The notes beneath the pieces were generated by a model that saw only the letters and a list, made by a program, of their open reading frames with translations, was not told the DNA's origin and searched no databases. The translations under genes were made by a program, and so were the position numbers. Below are positions 34,227-43,645 of a DNA stretch of 64,000 bases, in pieces. The stretch is from positions 1 through 64,000 of the forward strand of contig JAFNAS010000001.1 in assembly GCA_017860295.1 (NCBI GenBank). Reading direction: 5' to 3'. The first letter of the stretch is position 1. Every line of letters begins with the position of its first letter. This DNA is from Bacteroidota bacterium (GTDB lineage Bacteria; Bacteroidota; Bacteroidia; Bacteroidales; Paludibacteraceae).

Positions 34227-37193
34227 TTACCGGGGCCTACCTTCACCGCCCGGGAATCCGCCTCCACCGGCAGGACGATCACCTCCGCCCGGCATCTGCG
34301 ACGGATCGAAATCGCCACCGGAATAGCCGGAACGGAAGCGATTACCACCCCTTCGATTACCACCGACATTGTTGAAACGATAGGCAAAAGTGACCATATA
34401 ATAGCTGGTAAGTGCAGTGTACTGTGTATCGGTAATGGAGTTGGTAGTAATGCTACGGCTCAGATTCAACCTCTGATGGAGAATATCGTTGAACTGAAGG
34501 CGTAACGAAGCGGCTTTATTGGCCAGAAAGGACTTGCTCAACTGCGCATTCCACATCACTTCATCCTGATTGTATCCGGCGCTAAGCCCCCGGTTGGCCG
34601 TGTAGGTTATATCGGACGAAAGAGAGGTCGACCAGGGAAACGTCAGCTGTGTATTGTAGGTAATATTGTATGTATTCGATTGCCGAGCCGAAAGTCCCGA
34701 CATGGAATAGGTGGACGAACTGTAGCCCAGCCGTCCACGAAACTGCCCATAGAACCAATCGTTTTTGTAGCTGATCGACAGACTGGGAGTGACAGTCGCC
34801 GTATGGGTAATATTGCGCTCGCTTTGTTTCTGAAGCAGTGTGTAGCCCACCTGATTGCTGTATCCGGCAACGGTTTGAAAATTTAGATTAAAGTGCATCT
34901 TTTCGTCGAGGGGACTGGCAAATAAAAGATTGGCTTGCGAATTCCAAGTTCCGTTTTCGTTGACCGGCTTGGTGTATTGTACTCCCGTTCCCGATTCATA
35001 CGTCGTGTAGTTGACAATCGAATTCTGAATAAACGTATGGGTCAGTATGGCACTGAATGAGTGTTGCGAAGTGCGATTATTACTGTTGTATTCGAGTGAA
35101 ATATTGTGACTGAACGATGGCAACAGATCGGGGTTACCGCTGGTAATATTCAAAGGATTGGTAACATCCTGCGAAGGATCGAGTTGCGAAACGGAGGGCT
35201 GAGTGGTACGCCCGTTATAACGCAAACGCATATATTTACGTATCATTTTACTATTACCGAAACGATAGGTAAACTCGAACTGAGGGGCATAATTGACCGT
35301 TCGACGAGTAGGTATCCGATTATAAATAGAATCGATTCCATTGCCATACCAATCTTTGATGTAGCCTATGCTGCGTGTGGAACTCGGAACCACCGAGAGC
35401 CCTATGTTGTAGGTATATTTGGTCTGTACCGACCGGAAATTGGCACGAATATTCTGACTGATCGAATGGACAGACGAACTACGACTATAATTGGCGTTCA
35501 AATCGTCATACAAGCCGGTCGCGGAGTCGTAATCGTACGTCTCTTTTTCGTTGACGGTGTTGTTGTACTGAATATTATAGAGAAAATCGACAAAATAGTT
35601 TTTGGCAATAGGCTCCACATAGGTAAAACGCAAGTTGTACGAATTACGGTTGGCCGAATTGGCCGACTGCTGATTGTAGAGCGTGTTCCGATCCGTTGCC
35701 TGATAAAAGATATTGTTCGAATTATTGGTGCCTGTACCCTGACTGTCGCTGATATTGAACGAACCGCTCAAACTCACTCTTCGCCCTTTGGCCGATAATT
35801 TACGCGAAATGTCCAACTCGGCACCCAGATTGGTTCCGTTCGAATTCAGGGTATTGGCAGAAGTACTTTCGTTGACGGCTGTAGAATCGATATCTCCTGC
35901 CATTGTTTTCTGATAGGACTCATTACGCGCAAGCGACGAATTGTAGGAAAACGTTGGAGTAAACACAATGGTGGTGAGGGAATCCATCTGATATTCCATT
36001 TTGCCTCCGGCCGAAAAATTGTGGCTGAAATTGTGCGATATAGAGGAGCTGCGACGGTACGAAACGCTATCGGTGAATATATTTTCGCGAAAACTCTTGC
36101 TATTGGTATAATTATCGCTGTAATTATACGATACATTGCCGCCCCATTTGAGCTTATCGCTGGCAACTTTCGCTATATTAAATCCGACAGTGGAAGAACT
36201 AGTAATACCGCCATTACCTGTCGTACTGCCACCTCCGCCTCTACCCGTTCTGACATTATTTCCTCTGTCGGTCGAGGCTCTTTCATTGATATTATTCGAG
36301 TTGGCTACCAACGAAACCTGATCGGTTTCCGTAAAACGGTTAAGCATTGATGCGGTAGTATACCGGGCACTCTCATTATTTTTATTGTCGAAAAGCTGTC
36401 CGGCGCCTCCCGACAGATTACCCATCCAGCCTTTCATCATTCCCTTTTTTATGGTCAGGTTGATAATGGTTTCCGGATCATCATCATCTACTCCGGTCAG
36501 TATGGCCAGATCCGATTTCTTTTCAATCACCTGTACCTTGTCCACAATATCTGCCGTCAAGTTTTTAGTAGCCATCTTCGGATCGTCGCCAAAAAATTCC
36601 TTCCCGTTGACTCGTATCTTGGTAACCTGTTTTCCTGCCGCCGTAGTTATCTTACCATCGGCATCCACCTGCACGCCCGGCAAACGTTTTATCAAATCCT
36701 CCACCACGGCTCCTTCCGGAGTTTTGAAAGCTGCGGCATTGTACTCCACCGTATCCTCTTTCACCACCATCTCCGGCAGTTTTCCGGTTACCGTCACCGT
36801 TCCCAGCATCACATTCGAAGTGCCCAACTTTACATTTCCCAAGTTGACAATACTTCTTCTGAATTGTTGCTCACGAATAGTAAGCCGCTTGGTGTTGTAG
36901 CCGGTAAACGATATCAGAAGGTAATAACTACCCGGCTTCACATCTTTCAGTTCTATTTGTCCGCTTTGAGTAGTGACGGCACCCTGTACCATTTGATTTG
37001 TTTTCGCACCAAACAACCTTACCGAAGCAAATTCGATCGGTTGATTATTCACCGAATCGACAATAGCGGCTCTGATGGTTGCTACCGTTACCACAGAAGC
37101 GGATGCTCCCGAGCCGGCACGATTGGTCACTTGTGCGCAAAGAGTTGCGGAAAATACCGCCAAACTAAGGGTAAAATACAAATTCAACTTCAT
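34227..37193 (-). CDS. Outer-membrane beta-barrel protein with CarboxypepD_reg-like domain (TonB-receptor related)
   Basis: 988 residues with a signal peptide (MKLNLYFTLSLAVFSATLCAQ). A carboxypeptidase-regulatory-like domain follows (IRAAIVDSVNNQPIEFASVRLFG to about residue 125). Next comes a plug-like part (LIKRLPGVQVDADGKITTAAGKQVTKIRVNGKEFFG) and a long barrel ending in aromatic-rich strands. The C-terminus is a glycine/proline/arginine tail (MPGGGDRPAGGGGFPGG). It matches the outer-membrane OMP_b-brl family of Bacteroidota; no SusD partner is next to it, so the ligand is unknown. Confidence 0.88.
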   Translation of the reverse strand: MKLNLYFTLSLAVFSATLCAQVTNRAGSGASASVVTVATIRAAIVDSVNNQPIEFASVRLFGAKTNQMVQGAVTTQSGQIELKDVKPGSYYLLISFTGYNTKRLTIREQQFRRSIVNLGNVKLGTSNVMLGTVTVTGKLPEMVVKEDTVEYNAAAFKTPEGAVVEDLIKRLPGVQVDADGKITTAAGKQVTKIRVNGKEFFGDDPKMATKNLTADIVDKVQVIEKKSDLAILTGVDDDDPETIINLTIKKGMMKGWMGNLSGGAGQLFDNKNNESARYTTASMLNRFTETDQVSLVANSNNINERASTDRGNNVRTGRGGGGSTTGNGGITSSSTVGFNIAKVASDKLKWGGNVSYNYSDNYTNSKSFRENIFTDSVSYRRSSSISHNFSHNFSAGGKMEYQMDSLTTIVFTPTFSYNSSLARNESYQKTMAGDIDSTAVNESTSANTLNSNGTNLGAELDISRKLSAKGRRVSLSGSFNISDSQGTGTNNSNNIFYQATDRNTLYNQQSANSANRNSYNLRFTYVEPIAKNYFVDFLYNIQYNNTVNEKETYDYDSATGLYDDLNANYSRSSSVHSISQNIRANFRSVQTKYTYNIGLSVVPSSTRSIGYIKDWYGNGIDSIYNRIPTRRTVNYAPQFEFTYRFGNSKMIRKYMRLRYNGRTTQPSVSQLDPSQDVTNPLNITSGNPDLLPSFSHNISLEYNSNNRTSQHSFSAILTHTFIQNSIVNYTTYESGTGVQYTKPVNENGTWNSQANLLFASPLDEKMHFNLNFQTVAGYSNQVGYTLLQKQSERNITHTATVTPSLSISYKNDWFYGQFRGRLGYSSSTYSMSGLSARQSNTYNITYNTQLTFPWSTSLSSDITYTANRGLSAGYNQDEVMWNAQLSKSFLANKAASLRLQFNDILHQRLNLSRSITTNSITDTQYTALTSYYMVTFAYRFNNVGGNRRGGNRFRSGYSGGDFDPSQMPGGGDRPAGGGGFPGGEGRPR

Positions 37194-37469
37194 CTTTTGT
37201 CCTTCAAATGGTTTGTAAATAAGACCATTCCATACTCCGAAAGTTTAAGTAGCCAGCAACTGTTTTTGTTTTATTAAAGCAACGGTCAACGAATGCTAAA
37301 ATCTGTACTCTTGAAAACAACGTATATCGATTATTCCACATTCAAAAAAGTCATTATCTTTAGGGTTGTTTTTGCCCCGGCATTACAAGAACGGAACTGG
37401 TCAAGTTCGACACCAACGTGAGTTGCATCTTTCACCTATATCTAACAACTCTTTCAAACAAATATATTC

Positions 37470-38720
37470 ATGAACAAGCTACTATTAATCATCTGTTTAT
37501 TTACATCAATCGCAAACACGCAGGCCAGAGAATATCTAATCACCGATTTCGGAGCCTGTACCGATAGCACTCAGCTCAACACCACCTTTATTCAGCAAAC
37601 AATCGACAAAGCCAGCACCGAAGGTGGCGGTATCATCGTTATTCCGAAAGGGGTTTTTCTGAGCGGGGCACTCTTCTTCAAACCCAACACCTCGCTTCGG
37701 TTGGAGGCCGGCGCCGTGTTGAAAGGTTCGGATAACATTGCCGACTACCCCTTGATTCCGTCGCGCATGGAGGGACAAAACCTCGACTATTATGCCGCCC
37801 TGATCAATGCCGACAATGCCAATAATTTCAGCATTACCGGACCGGGCACCATCAACGGCAACGGGCTGAAATTCTGGAAAGAGTTTTGGGCTCACCGCGA
37901 AGAGATGAAAAGGATAGGTAAATCGAGCACTAATCTGGAGGTGCACCGTCCGCGACTGCTTTTTATCCGGGGATGCAACAACGTCGTTATTCGCAATGCC
38001 ACGCTTTGTAACTCTGGATTCTGGACAACCCACCTCTACCAATGCAACAACGTGCTGATCGAAAACTGTACCATAAGAGCGCCCTTCAAACCGGTGCCCG
38101 CCCCCAGCAGCGACGGCGTGGATATCGACGTTTGTAAAAAAGTGATTGTGCGCGGCTGTTACATTTCGGTGAACGATGACGGTGTATGCATCAAGGGAGG
38201 TAAGGGTCCGAATGCGCGTAACCTACCGGAAAACGGAGCGGTAGAGGATATTTTGGTGGAGAACTGCACCTTCGGTGATACGCACGGCACCCTCACCATC
38301 GGCAGCGAGAGCCTCTGGGCGCGCAACATCACGGTGCGCAACTGCAAGATGAACAACAATTGCCCCATTCTGCGTATCAAAATGCGCCCCGACACTTATC
38401 AGACATTCGAGAACGTTAAAATAAGCAACATCACCGGCAAGTGTGGTAACATTATCGAAATGCGTCCCTGGAAACAGTTTTTCAATATGGAAGGACGTAC
38501 CGAAAAACCGTACGGCATTGTGCGCAACATCATTCTGGACAACATTAACGTCTCCTGCAAGAGTTTCGGTATCATCGAAGGCAACCCAACCGATCAGGTA
38601 TCGAACATCATCTTCAAAAACATAACAGCAACTGCCGAAGTCCCCGAGCTGACCACCAAATATCAGAACATTAAAGCCGTCAATGTGACGGTTAACGGCA
38701 AACCGTTGATAATAAAATAA
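37470..38720 (+). CDS. Glycoside hydrolase family 28 (polygalacturonase-like)
   Basis: 416 residues with a signal peptide (MNKLLLIICLFTSIANTQA). A right-handed beta-helix carries the GH28 signature: SSDGVDID at 213-220, NDDGV at 235-239 (two catalytic aspartates), THG around His272 and RIK at 302-304. GH28 enzymes hydrolyse alpha-galacturonide bonds of pectin or related rhamnogalacturonan. It is divergent from the outer-membrane protein gene and has no SusCD pair, so it is not a classical polysaccharide utilisation locus. Confidence 0.93.
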   Translation: MNKLLLIICLFTSIANTQAREYLITDFGACTDSTQLNTTFIQQTIDKASTEGGGIIVIPKGVFLSGALFFKPNTSLRLEAGAVLKGSDNIADYPLIPSRMEGQNLDYYAALINADNANNFSITGPGTINGNGLKFWKEFWAHREEMKRIGKSSTNLEVHRPRLLFIRGCNNVVIRNATLCNSGFWTTHLYQCNNVLIENCTIRAPFKPVPAPSSDGVDIDVCKKVIVRGCYISVNDDGVCIKGGKGPNARNLPENGAVEDILVENCTFGDTHGTLTIGSESLWARNITVRNCKMNNNCPILRIKMRPDTYQTFENVKISNITGKCGNIIEMRPWKQFFNMEGRTEKPYGIVRNIILDNINVSCKSFGIIEGNPTDQVSNIIFKNITATAEVPELTTKYQNIKAVNVTVNGKPLIIK

Positions 38721-38725
38721 GATAC

Positions 38726-38767
38726 GAACCGAACAACAATGTGCGCACAAAAAAAACGATTCGGTTC
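38726..38767 (+). terminator. Hairpin after the GH28 gene
   Basis: GAACCGAA pairs with TTCGGTTC across a loop that itself contains the palindrome GTGCGCAC. The T run is missing, so termination is uncertain. Confidence 0.4.
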
Positions 38768-38810
38768 TGAAAAATAAATCAAAAGATATTTCGCTCATTT
38801 AAAAAACCCT

Positions 38811-38818
38811 TATCTTTG
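38811..38818 (+). promoter_or_regulatory. -7 box upstream of the zinc-ribbon membrane protein
   Basis: TATCTTTG, a perfect match to TAnnTTTG, about 95 bases before the ATG. TTTC lies near the -33 position. Confidence 0.5.
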
Positions 38819-38912
38819 AAGACAGATTTGGCAGACCAATATGCAACCCCAAAAAGTTGACCCTGTTGTCGTGCCAACCACAATTGTCCATACTCAAAAA
38901 GAATAAGTAAGA

Positions 38913-39500
38913 ATGAAAGAACTTGTACGTTGTAAACCTTGCGGCTATGTGATGGAAGCCGATAAGCTGGGCGATGTATGCCCCGCTTGCGGAATGCCCC
39001 GCAAGGCTTTCGAACCCTATCGCGAACGGGTTGCTGCCAATCGCCTTTTAGTGCTCAGCCTCGATATGCACCCTATAGCTATCCATCTCTCGCAAACATT
39101 CGTTATTATGATTCCGGCGCTGATGGCCTTTCTATGGCTCTTCCCGAATATATTGAACGAGGTATTTTCGAATGTACTGATCTTTACGATCTACGTCTAC
39201 CCGCTCACCATTCTGGCGTCGATCGCCACCGGCATTATCGACGGATTGTTTCGTTTCAAATCGCTGACACCGCCGCTGTTGAAGGCTAAAATTCTATACA
39301 GTTGCCTGATTCTTATCAGCTCCGGACTCACCTTTGCGCTCTCCTATCAGGGAGAATATAACGTGTGGGGATTTATTTGTAGCCTCTTCAGTCTGGGTTT
39401 TGCCGTCCGACTCGGCTTGCTGGGTAAGCACCTTATCGACGTAATCCTTCCGGGCTCTTATCCGGTAAAGAAAGGGAAAGCAATGGCAAAAGAAGCATAA
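38913..39500 (+). CDS. Rubredoxin-like zinc-ribbon membrane protein
   Basis: 195 residues. The N-terminal CKPCGYVMEADKLGDVCPACGMP has two CxxC knuckles as in rubredoxin or a zinc ribbon. Four to five hydrophobic segments follow (for example FVIMIPALMAFLWLFP and LIFTIYVYPLTILASIA). An electron-transfer role of a rubredoxin-like head on a membrane domain is likely by analogy. The partner is unknown. A strong terminator follows. Confidence 0.75.
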   Translation: MKELVRCKPCGYVMEADKLGDVCPACGMPRKAFEPYRERVAANRLLVLSLDMHPIAIHLSQTFVIMIPALMAFLWLFPNILNEVFSNVLIFTIYVYPLTILASIATGIIDGLFRFKSLTPPLLKAKILYSCLILISSGLTFALSYQGEYNVWGFICSLFSLGFAVRLGLLGKHLIDVILPGSYPVKKGKAMAKEA

Positions 39501-39530
39501 ATGTCAGAATAAGGAAAGTGAATGTAAGCA

Positions 39531-39565
39531 AAAAGGCATCCCGAATGATTCGGGATGCCTTTTTC
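39531..39565 (+). terminator. Strong rho-independent terminator
   Basis: A 15-bp stem AAAAGGCATCCCGAA / TTCGGGATGCCTTTT with loop TGA and a T run. The -7 box of the next gene (TATCTTTG, 39571-39578) starts six bases later. Confidence 0.9.
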
Positions 39566-39617
39566 GGATTTATCTTTGCAAAGCTGTTAGTTCATTTTCC
39601 AGCCACAATTACATCTG

Positions 39618-40181
39618 ATGGATAAAAAACAGACAATCTACCTTTCGCTGTTGCGGGGAATCAATATTGGCGGACACAAGAAACTGAAAATGTCTGACCT
39701 GAAGGCATTGTACGAATCGCTCGGATTCGGGCAGGTGACTACCTATATTCAAAGCGGCAACGTGTTGTTCTCAACCGATACCAACGAATCAGAAGCGGAA
39801 CTTGCTAGCCGTATCGGCAACACCATTGAAACAAAGTTCGGTTTCGAGGTGCCGGTGGTACTCCGAACGCAAGAGGAGATGCAACAAATCGTAACACAAA
39901 ACCCTTTTGCCGAAGAGGCGGAACTAGCACCCGATAAGTTAGTCGTGATGTTCTTAGTTTCGATTCCCGACTCCGCTACCCTGGCTAAAGTACGAGCCAA
40001 AATTGACGACAACAGCCGTTTTGCCTTTATCGGCAACACGCTCTACTTTTTCTATCCCGATGGCTACGGACAGACCAAATGGCACTCCAACTTCTTCGAG
40101 AAGCAGCTTCGCACCACCGTCACCGCCCGTAACTGGGCAACAACCTGCAAACTGGCAGGAATGGCAGCCGATTTAAAATAG
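39618..40181 (+). CDS. DUF1697-family protein
   Basis: 187 residues. The start IYLSLLRGINIGGHKKLKMSDLKALYESLGFGQVTTYIQSGNVLF is the DUF1697 pattern, and FFEKQLRTTVTARNWATTCKLAGMA is its conserved end. Function is not known. It has its own promoter (39571-39578) just behind the previous terminator and is convergent with the DoxX gene. Confidence 0.93.
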   Translation: MDKKQTIYLSLLRGINIGGHKKLKMSDLKALYESLGFGQVTTYIQSGNVLFSTDTNESEAELASRIGNTIETKFGFEVPVVLRTQEEMQQIVTQNPFAEEAELAPDKLVVMFLVSIPDSATLAKVRAKIDDNSRFAFIGNTLYFFYPDGYGQTKWHSNFFEKQLRTTVTARNWATTCKLAGMAADLK

Positions 40182-40240
40182 AAGCACACGGCATAAACCG
40201 GAAAATCGGCCTACCCGTGTGCGGAAAATATATGGAGGAG

Positions 40241-40696
40241 TTATTTCAGTTTCTTTGATATCCAGTTATCGACGGAGAATTTACCGCTACCGCCAATAAG
40301 AATCGAAATTGCAAGACCCAGCACCAGAATAAAATACTCCATTCCTTCGCCTTTCTGTGCGCCAAACCAGTTCATAAAGAAACCGTTGTCAACATGTCCG
40401 CCCAGAAACATGGCACCACCCAGCGTAAGTGCAATGGAGAAAGCCATAAAACGGGCTCCGGCACCCAGAATCACTCCGATACTGCCGAGAAATTCGGCTG
40501 CGATCACCATCAATGCCAGAATCACCGGCATTCCCATCTGTCCGTGCATAAACCCGACGGTTCCGCTCAAACCATATCCACCGAAAGCGCCTAACGCTTT
40601 TTGCATACCATGAGGTAAAATCACTGCCCCAAGGGCTAATCTGCTTACAAGTAACGACCACGATTGTGTGTTCGTTGCAAAAAATTGTTTGATCAT
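40241..40696 (-). CDS. DoxX-family membrane protein
   Basis: 151 residues with four hydrophobic segments. LVSRLALGAVILPHGMQKALGAFGGYGLSGTVGFM and LGSIGVILGAGARFMAFSIALTLGGAM are the DoxX patterns. The family is linked to quinone or thiol redox work at the membrane. It follows the pirin gene by 20 bases and probably shares its transcript; a similar DoxX-pirin pairing is common in bacteria. Confidence 0.9.
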   Translation of the reverse strand: MIKQFFATNTQSWSLLVSRLALGAVILPHGMQKALGAFGGYGLSGTVGFMHGQMGMPVILALMVIAAEFLGSIGVILGAGARFMAFSIALTLGGAMFLGGHVDNGFFMNWFGAQKGEGMEYFILVLGLAISILIGGSGKFSVDNWISKKLK

Positions 40697-40716
40697 AATT
40701 TTGAGTTATTTATTGG

Positions 40717-41430
40717 TTAAAAATACATTGGAACTTCCATCAATAGAAGTTGTGTTTGTTTGGTTGCTCTGATTGAAATAGTGTCGGTTTCCCAAACCCC
40801 GAAGCCATCGCGTCGGTTTAGTGTTTGTCCGGCCACCTCTGCTTCGCCCTCTATCACGAAGAAGTAAACGCCATCGCCGGGATTTTTCAATGCGTACTCG
40901 CCGCTCCATCCTTCCGACAGATCGCCCAGATGAAACCATGCGTTCTGATGGATCCATACACCCTGATCATCGGAATTCGGAGAGAGAACCTGATAGAGTT
41001 CGTCTTTCTTTGCCACGTCGGCCAGCGAAATCTGACCGTAACGGGGTGTCACATTTTTCTTGTTTGGGAAAACCCAGATTTGGAGCAGCGAGGTATCGCC
41101 AAAACCGTCTTTGCTGTATTCGCTGTGAAAAATACCGGTTCCGGCACTCATCACCTGAATTTCGCCCGAACGGATAATCTCGCTGTTGTGCATACTGTCT
41201 TTGTGTTCGACCGCGCCATGCAACGGAATGGTAATCACCTCCATGTTGTCGTGCGGATGGGTATCGAAACCTTCGCCCTCTGCAATGGTATCGTCGTTGA
41301 GCACCCGAAGCGCCCCGAAATGAACCCTTTCGGGATTGTAATAGTTGGCAAAACTGAAAGTATGGTAGGTATTGAGCCAGCCGTGATAGGCATGCCCCCT
41401 GCTTGTTGCCGTATGAAGTATTGTTTTCAT
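40717..41430 (-). CDS. Pirin-family bicupin (YhaK/quercetinase-like)
   Basis: 237 residues. The N-terminal cupin has the metal ligands in FDTHPHDNMEVITIPLHGAVEHKDSMHN and the family stretch GEIQVMSAGTGIFHSEYS. The C-terminal cupin is degenerate. Pirin proteins can be quercetin dioxygenases or redox-sensing regulators. It is followed by DoxX; an AraC-type regulator gene lies 143 bases upstream on the same strand. Confidence 0.92.
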   Translation of the reverse strand: MKTILHTATSRGHAYHGWLNTYHTFSFANYYNPERVHFGALRVLNDDTIAEGEGFDTHPHDNMEVITIPLHGAVEHKDSMHNSEIIRSGEIQVMSAGTGIFHSEYSKDGFGDTSLLQIWVFPNKKNVTPRYGQISLADVAKKDELYQVLSPNSDDQGVWIHQNAWFHLGDLSEGWSGEYALKNPGDGVYFFVIEGEAEVAGQTLNRRDGFGVWETDTISIRATKQTQLLLMEVPMYF

Positions 41431-41573
41431 TGTCCTGATGTTTTAGTAGTTGTAACGCTAAGCGAACTGGAAGTCGCTTGCCCCATGTCCCGTGTTGTTT
41501 GATGTGACAAAGGTACGGCAACAGAAAAGCGGTCGAAGTACGTAAATCAGGGGAATAAGTGCAAAAATCAGGA

Positions 41574-42455
41574 CTAATGCACCGAAGCGCGGAATTCGGA
41601 AGGAGTCTGCCCCGAAATCTTCTTGAAGAAATTGTTGAAATGAGCCGCCTCTTCAAAGCCGAGAGAAAAGGCCAACTCTTTGTTGGATACCGGAGTAAAG
41701 ATCAGCGCGCGTTTGGCTTCGGTCAGCAGCTTGCTCTGAATCATCTCTTTGGCCGACTTGCCGGTAAGCGCTTTCACTGTTTTGTTTAGGTAGTCGCCGG
41801 TCACGGCCATCTCCGCAGCATAGTCGGATACCATGTGCCACGAGGCATACTGTTCGTCGAGCAGTTTTTTGAAGTTACGCAACAAATGGTTGCTTGTCTC
41901 CACCATTTGGGGATTATGCAGCTTGTGCAGGGAACAGTGGTTGTTGCTCTGAATAAGAAACAACTTCACCAGCGAACCGACCGCTTCCAGCTTGTAGTTT
42001 TCTATCGCCTGTGCAAAATGAAACATCTGCGCCACCAGACCCACATAGACCGCCATATCCTCATCGCGAATGGGCAGCGGAGGCGACTGTCCGTAATCGT
42101 TGAAAAGATAGAGATCATTAATCATCTTATCGGGAATAGCATTCCGAATCAGGAATTGCTCAGTAAAGGTAATAGCCCACCCTTTCGGTTCGCTCTTCAT
42201 AATTACCTGATGCATCTGCTGCGGCAACAAAAAGTAGATGGTCTGGTTTTCTACCTTGTAAGTGGTAAAATCGACCACATGTTCGCCTTCTCCTTTTTCA
42301 ATAAAAATAATGGAATAGTAGTCGTGACGGTGCGGCATATCGGGAGCTCCGTTGTTCTTTCGATAGATCTCCTCCATCCGTTTCAGCGCGAAACCGGAAG
42401 TTTCGAAGAGATGATCGTCGATCAGGTGAGTTACTATTTCGGGAGTCTGTTCCAT
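41574..42455 (-). CDS. AraC-family transcriptional regulator
   Basis: 293 residues from ATG 42455; a longer frame reaches 42497. The N-terminal cupin sensor has MPHRHDYYSIIFIEKGEGEHVVDF. The C-terminal double HTH is YAAEMAVTGDYLNKTVKALTGKSAKEMIQSKLLTEAKRALIFT and LGFEEAAHFNNFFKKISGQTPSEFR. It probably controls the adjacent pirin/doxX genes; the inducer is unknown. Confidence 0.93.
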   Translation of the reverse strand: MEQTPEIVTHLIDDHLFETSGFALKRMEEIYRKNNGAPDMPHRHDYYSIIFIEKGEGEHVVDFTTYKVENQTIYFLLPQQMHQVIMKSEPKGWAITFTEQFLIRNAIPDKMINDLYLFNDYGQSPPLPIRDEDMAVYVGLVAQMFHFAQAIENYKLEAVGSLVKLFLIQSNNHCSLHKLHNPQMVETSNHLLRNFKKLLDEQYASWHMVSDYAAEMAVTGDYLNKTVKALTGKSAKEMIQSKLLTEAKRALIFTPVSNKELAFSLGFEEAAHFNNFFKKISGQTPSEFRASVH

Positions 42456-42554
42456 TGCTCTGCAAAAATAACACCATTCTTTCGGATTCCGATGCACGGC
42501 ACAAAAATCTTCCCGTTGTAATATTGGTTACACTTTTCAAACGCCGAAGCACTC

Positions 42555-42562
42555 TATCTTTG
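42555..42562 (+). promoter_or_regulatory. -7 box of the ferredoxin gene
   Basis: TATCTTTG, 31 bases before the ATG. A TTTT/TTTC stretch at 42534-42538 stands near the -33 position. Confidence 0.5.
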
Positions 42563-42593
42563 CATCGGAAAACAAACGAAACACCCTATAACA

Positions 42594-43451
42594 ATGAAAC
42601 GGACAATTATCAAAATTGACGAAGAAAAGTGCAACGGTTGCGGACAATGCGTCACGGGCTGCCACGAAGGCGCGTTGCAACTGATCGACGGGAAAGCCCG
42701 CATGGTAAGCGAACTCTTTTGCGACGGACTGGGAGCCTGTATCGGAGAATGCCCGGTGGGAGCCATTGAACTTGAAGAACGCGAAGCCGAGCCCTACAGC
42801 GAAACGGCCGTAATAGAGCGCATTACCGAAAAAGGAGAAAAAACCATTCTGGCGCACCTCCGTCACCTCAAAGAACATGGCGAAACGGGCTACCTGCAGG
42901 AGGGCGTTAAATACCTTCAGGAACACAATATCCCGGTCGATCTGAGTTCGATCCGCAATAAACCGACTGCCGCAATGTTGCAGGTGCATGGCCATCATCA
43001 GGGCTGTCCGGGCTCAAAGAGCTTTGCATTTGCCGGCGCCGAAACAAAAATCTCGCAGGGAGACACTGCCTCACAACTCCGTCAATGGCCGGTACAGCTA
43101 CACCTGCTCAACCCTCACGCCGGTTATTTTCAGGGAGCCGATGTGCTGCTGGCTGCCGACTGTGCTGCTTTTGCCGCAGGTAATTTCCACTCTGCCTATC
43201 TCAAAAATAAGGTTTTGTCCATTGCCTGTCCGAAACTGGACGATGGCAAAGATTCGTACATCGCCAAGCTGACGGCCATGATCAACGAATCGAACATCAA
43301 CACGCTAACTGTGGTACGGATGGAAGTTCCCTGCTGCGGAGGGCTCACGCAACTGGCTCAGATAGCCTTGCAACAAGCCGAACGAAAAGTCCCGTTGAAA
43401 GAGATTGTGATCAGTGTTCAGGGAGAACAACTGACAGAACGCTGGCTCTGA
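42594..43451 (+). CDS. Ferredoxin-domain protein with two [4Fe-4S] motifs
   Basis: 285 residues. CNGCGQCVTGCHEGAL (residues 13-28) and CDGLGACIGECPVGAI (43-58) form a two-cluster ferredoxin domain. The remaining 220 residues form an unrecognised domain with several cysteines (HHQGCPGSK, AADCAAF, SIACPKLDDG, EVPCCGG) that might bind another cluster. The same build is frequent in Bacteroidales and Clostridia. It precedes iorA by 195 bases and may give or take electrons for that oxidoreductase; this is inferred from position only. Confidence 0.85.
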   Translation: MKRTIIKIDEEKCNGCGQCVTGCHEGALQLIDGKARMVSELFCDGLGACIGECPVGAIELEEREAEPYSETAVIERITEKGEKTILAHLRHLKEHGETGYLQEGVKYLQEHNIPVDLSSIRNKPTAAMLQVHGHHQGCPGSKSFAFAGAETKISQGDTASQLRQWPVQLHLLNPHAGYFQGADVLLAADCAAFAAGNFHSAYLKNKVLSIACPKLDDGKDSYIAKLTAMINESNINTLTVVRMEVPCCGGLTQLAQIALQQAERKVPLKEIVISVQGEQLTERWL

Positions 43452-43645
43452 TCCGCAGACACAAAGCGAGAAGCTGCAAGCGCAATCGGCAGCTCCTCCC
43501 GAAAGAAAATTTTCATGTTCCGGCTAAAATAAGTAACTTGCATTCTCAAAGAAAAGGTGCCAAAATCCTTTCAAAACACAGCATTTCTGGTGTTTGATGT
43601 TGCATTTTTTATCAAAAACCACATAAAGTTCACTTATTTCGTTCA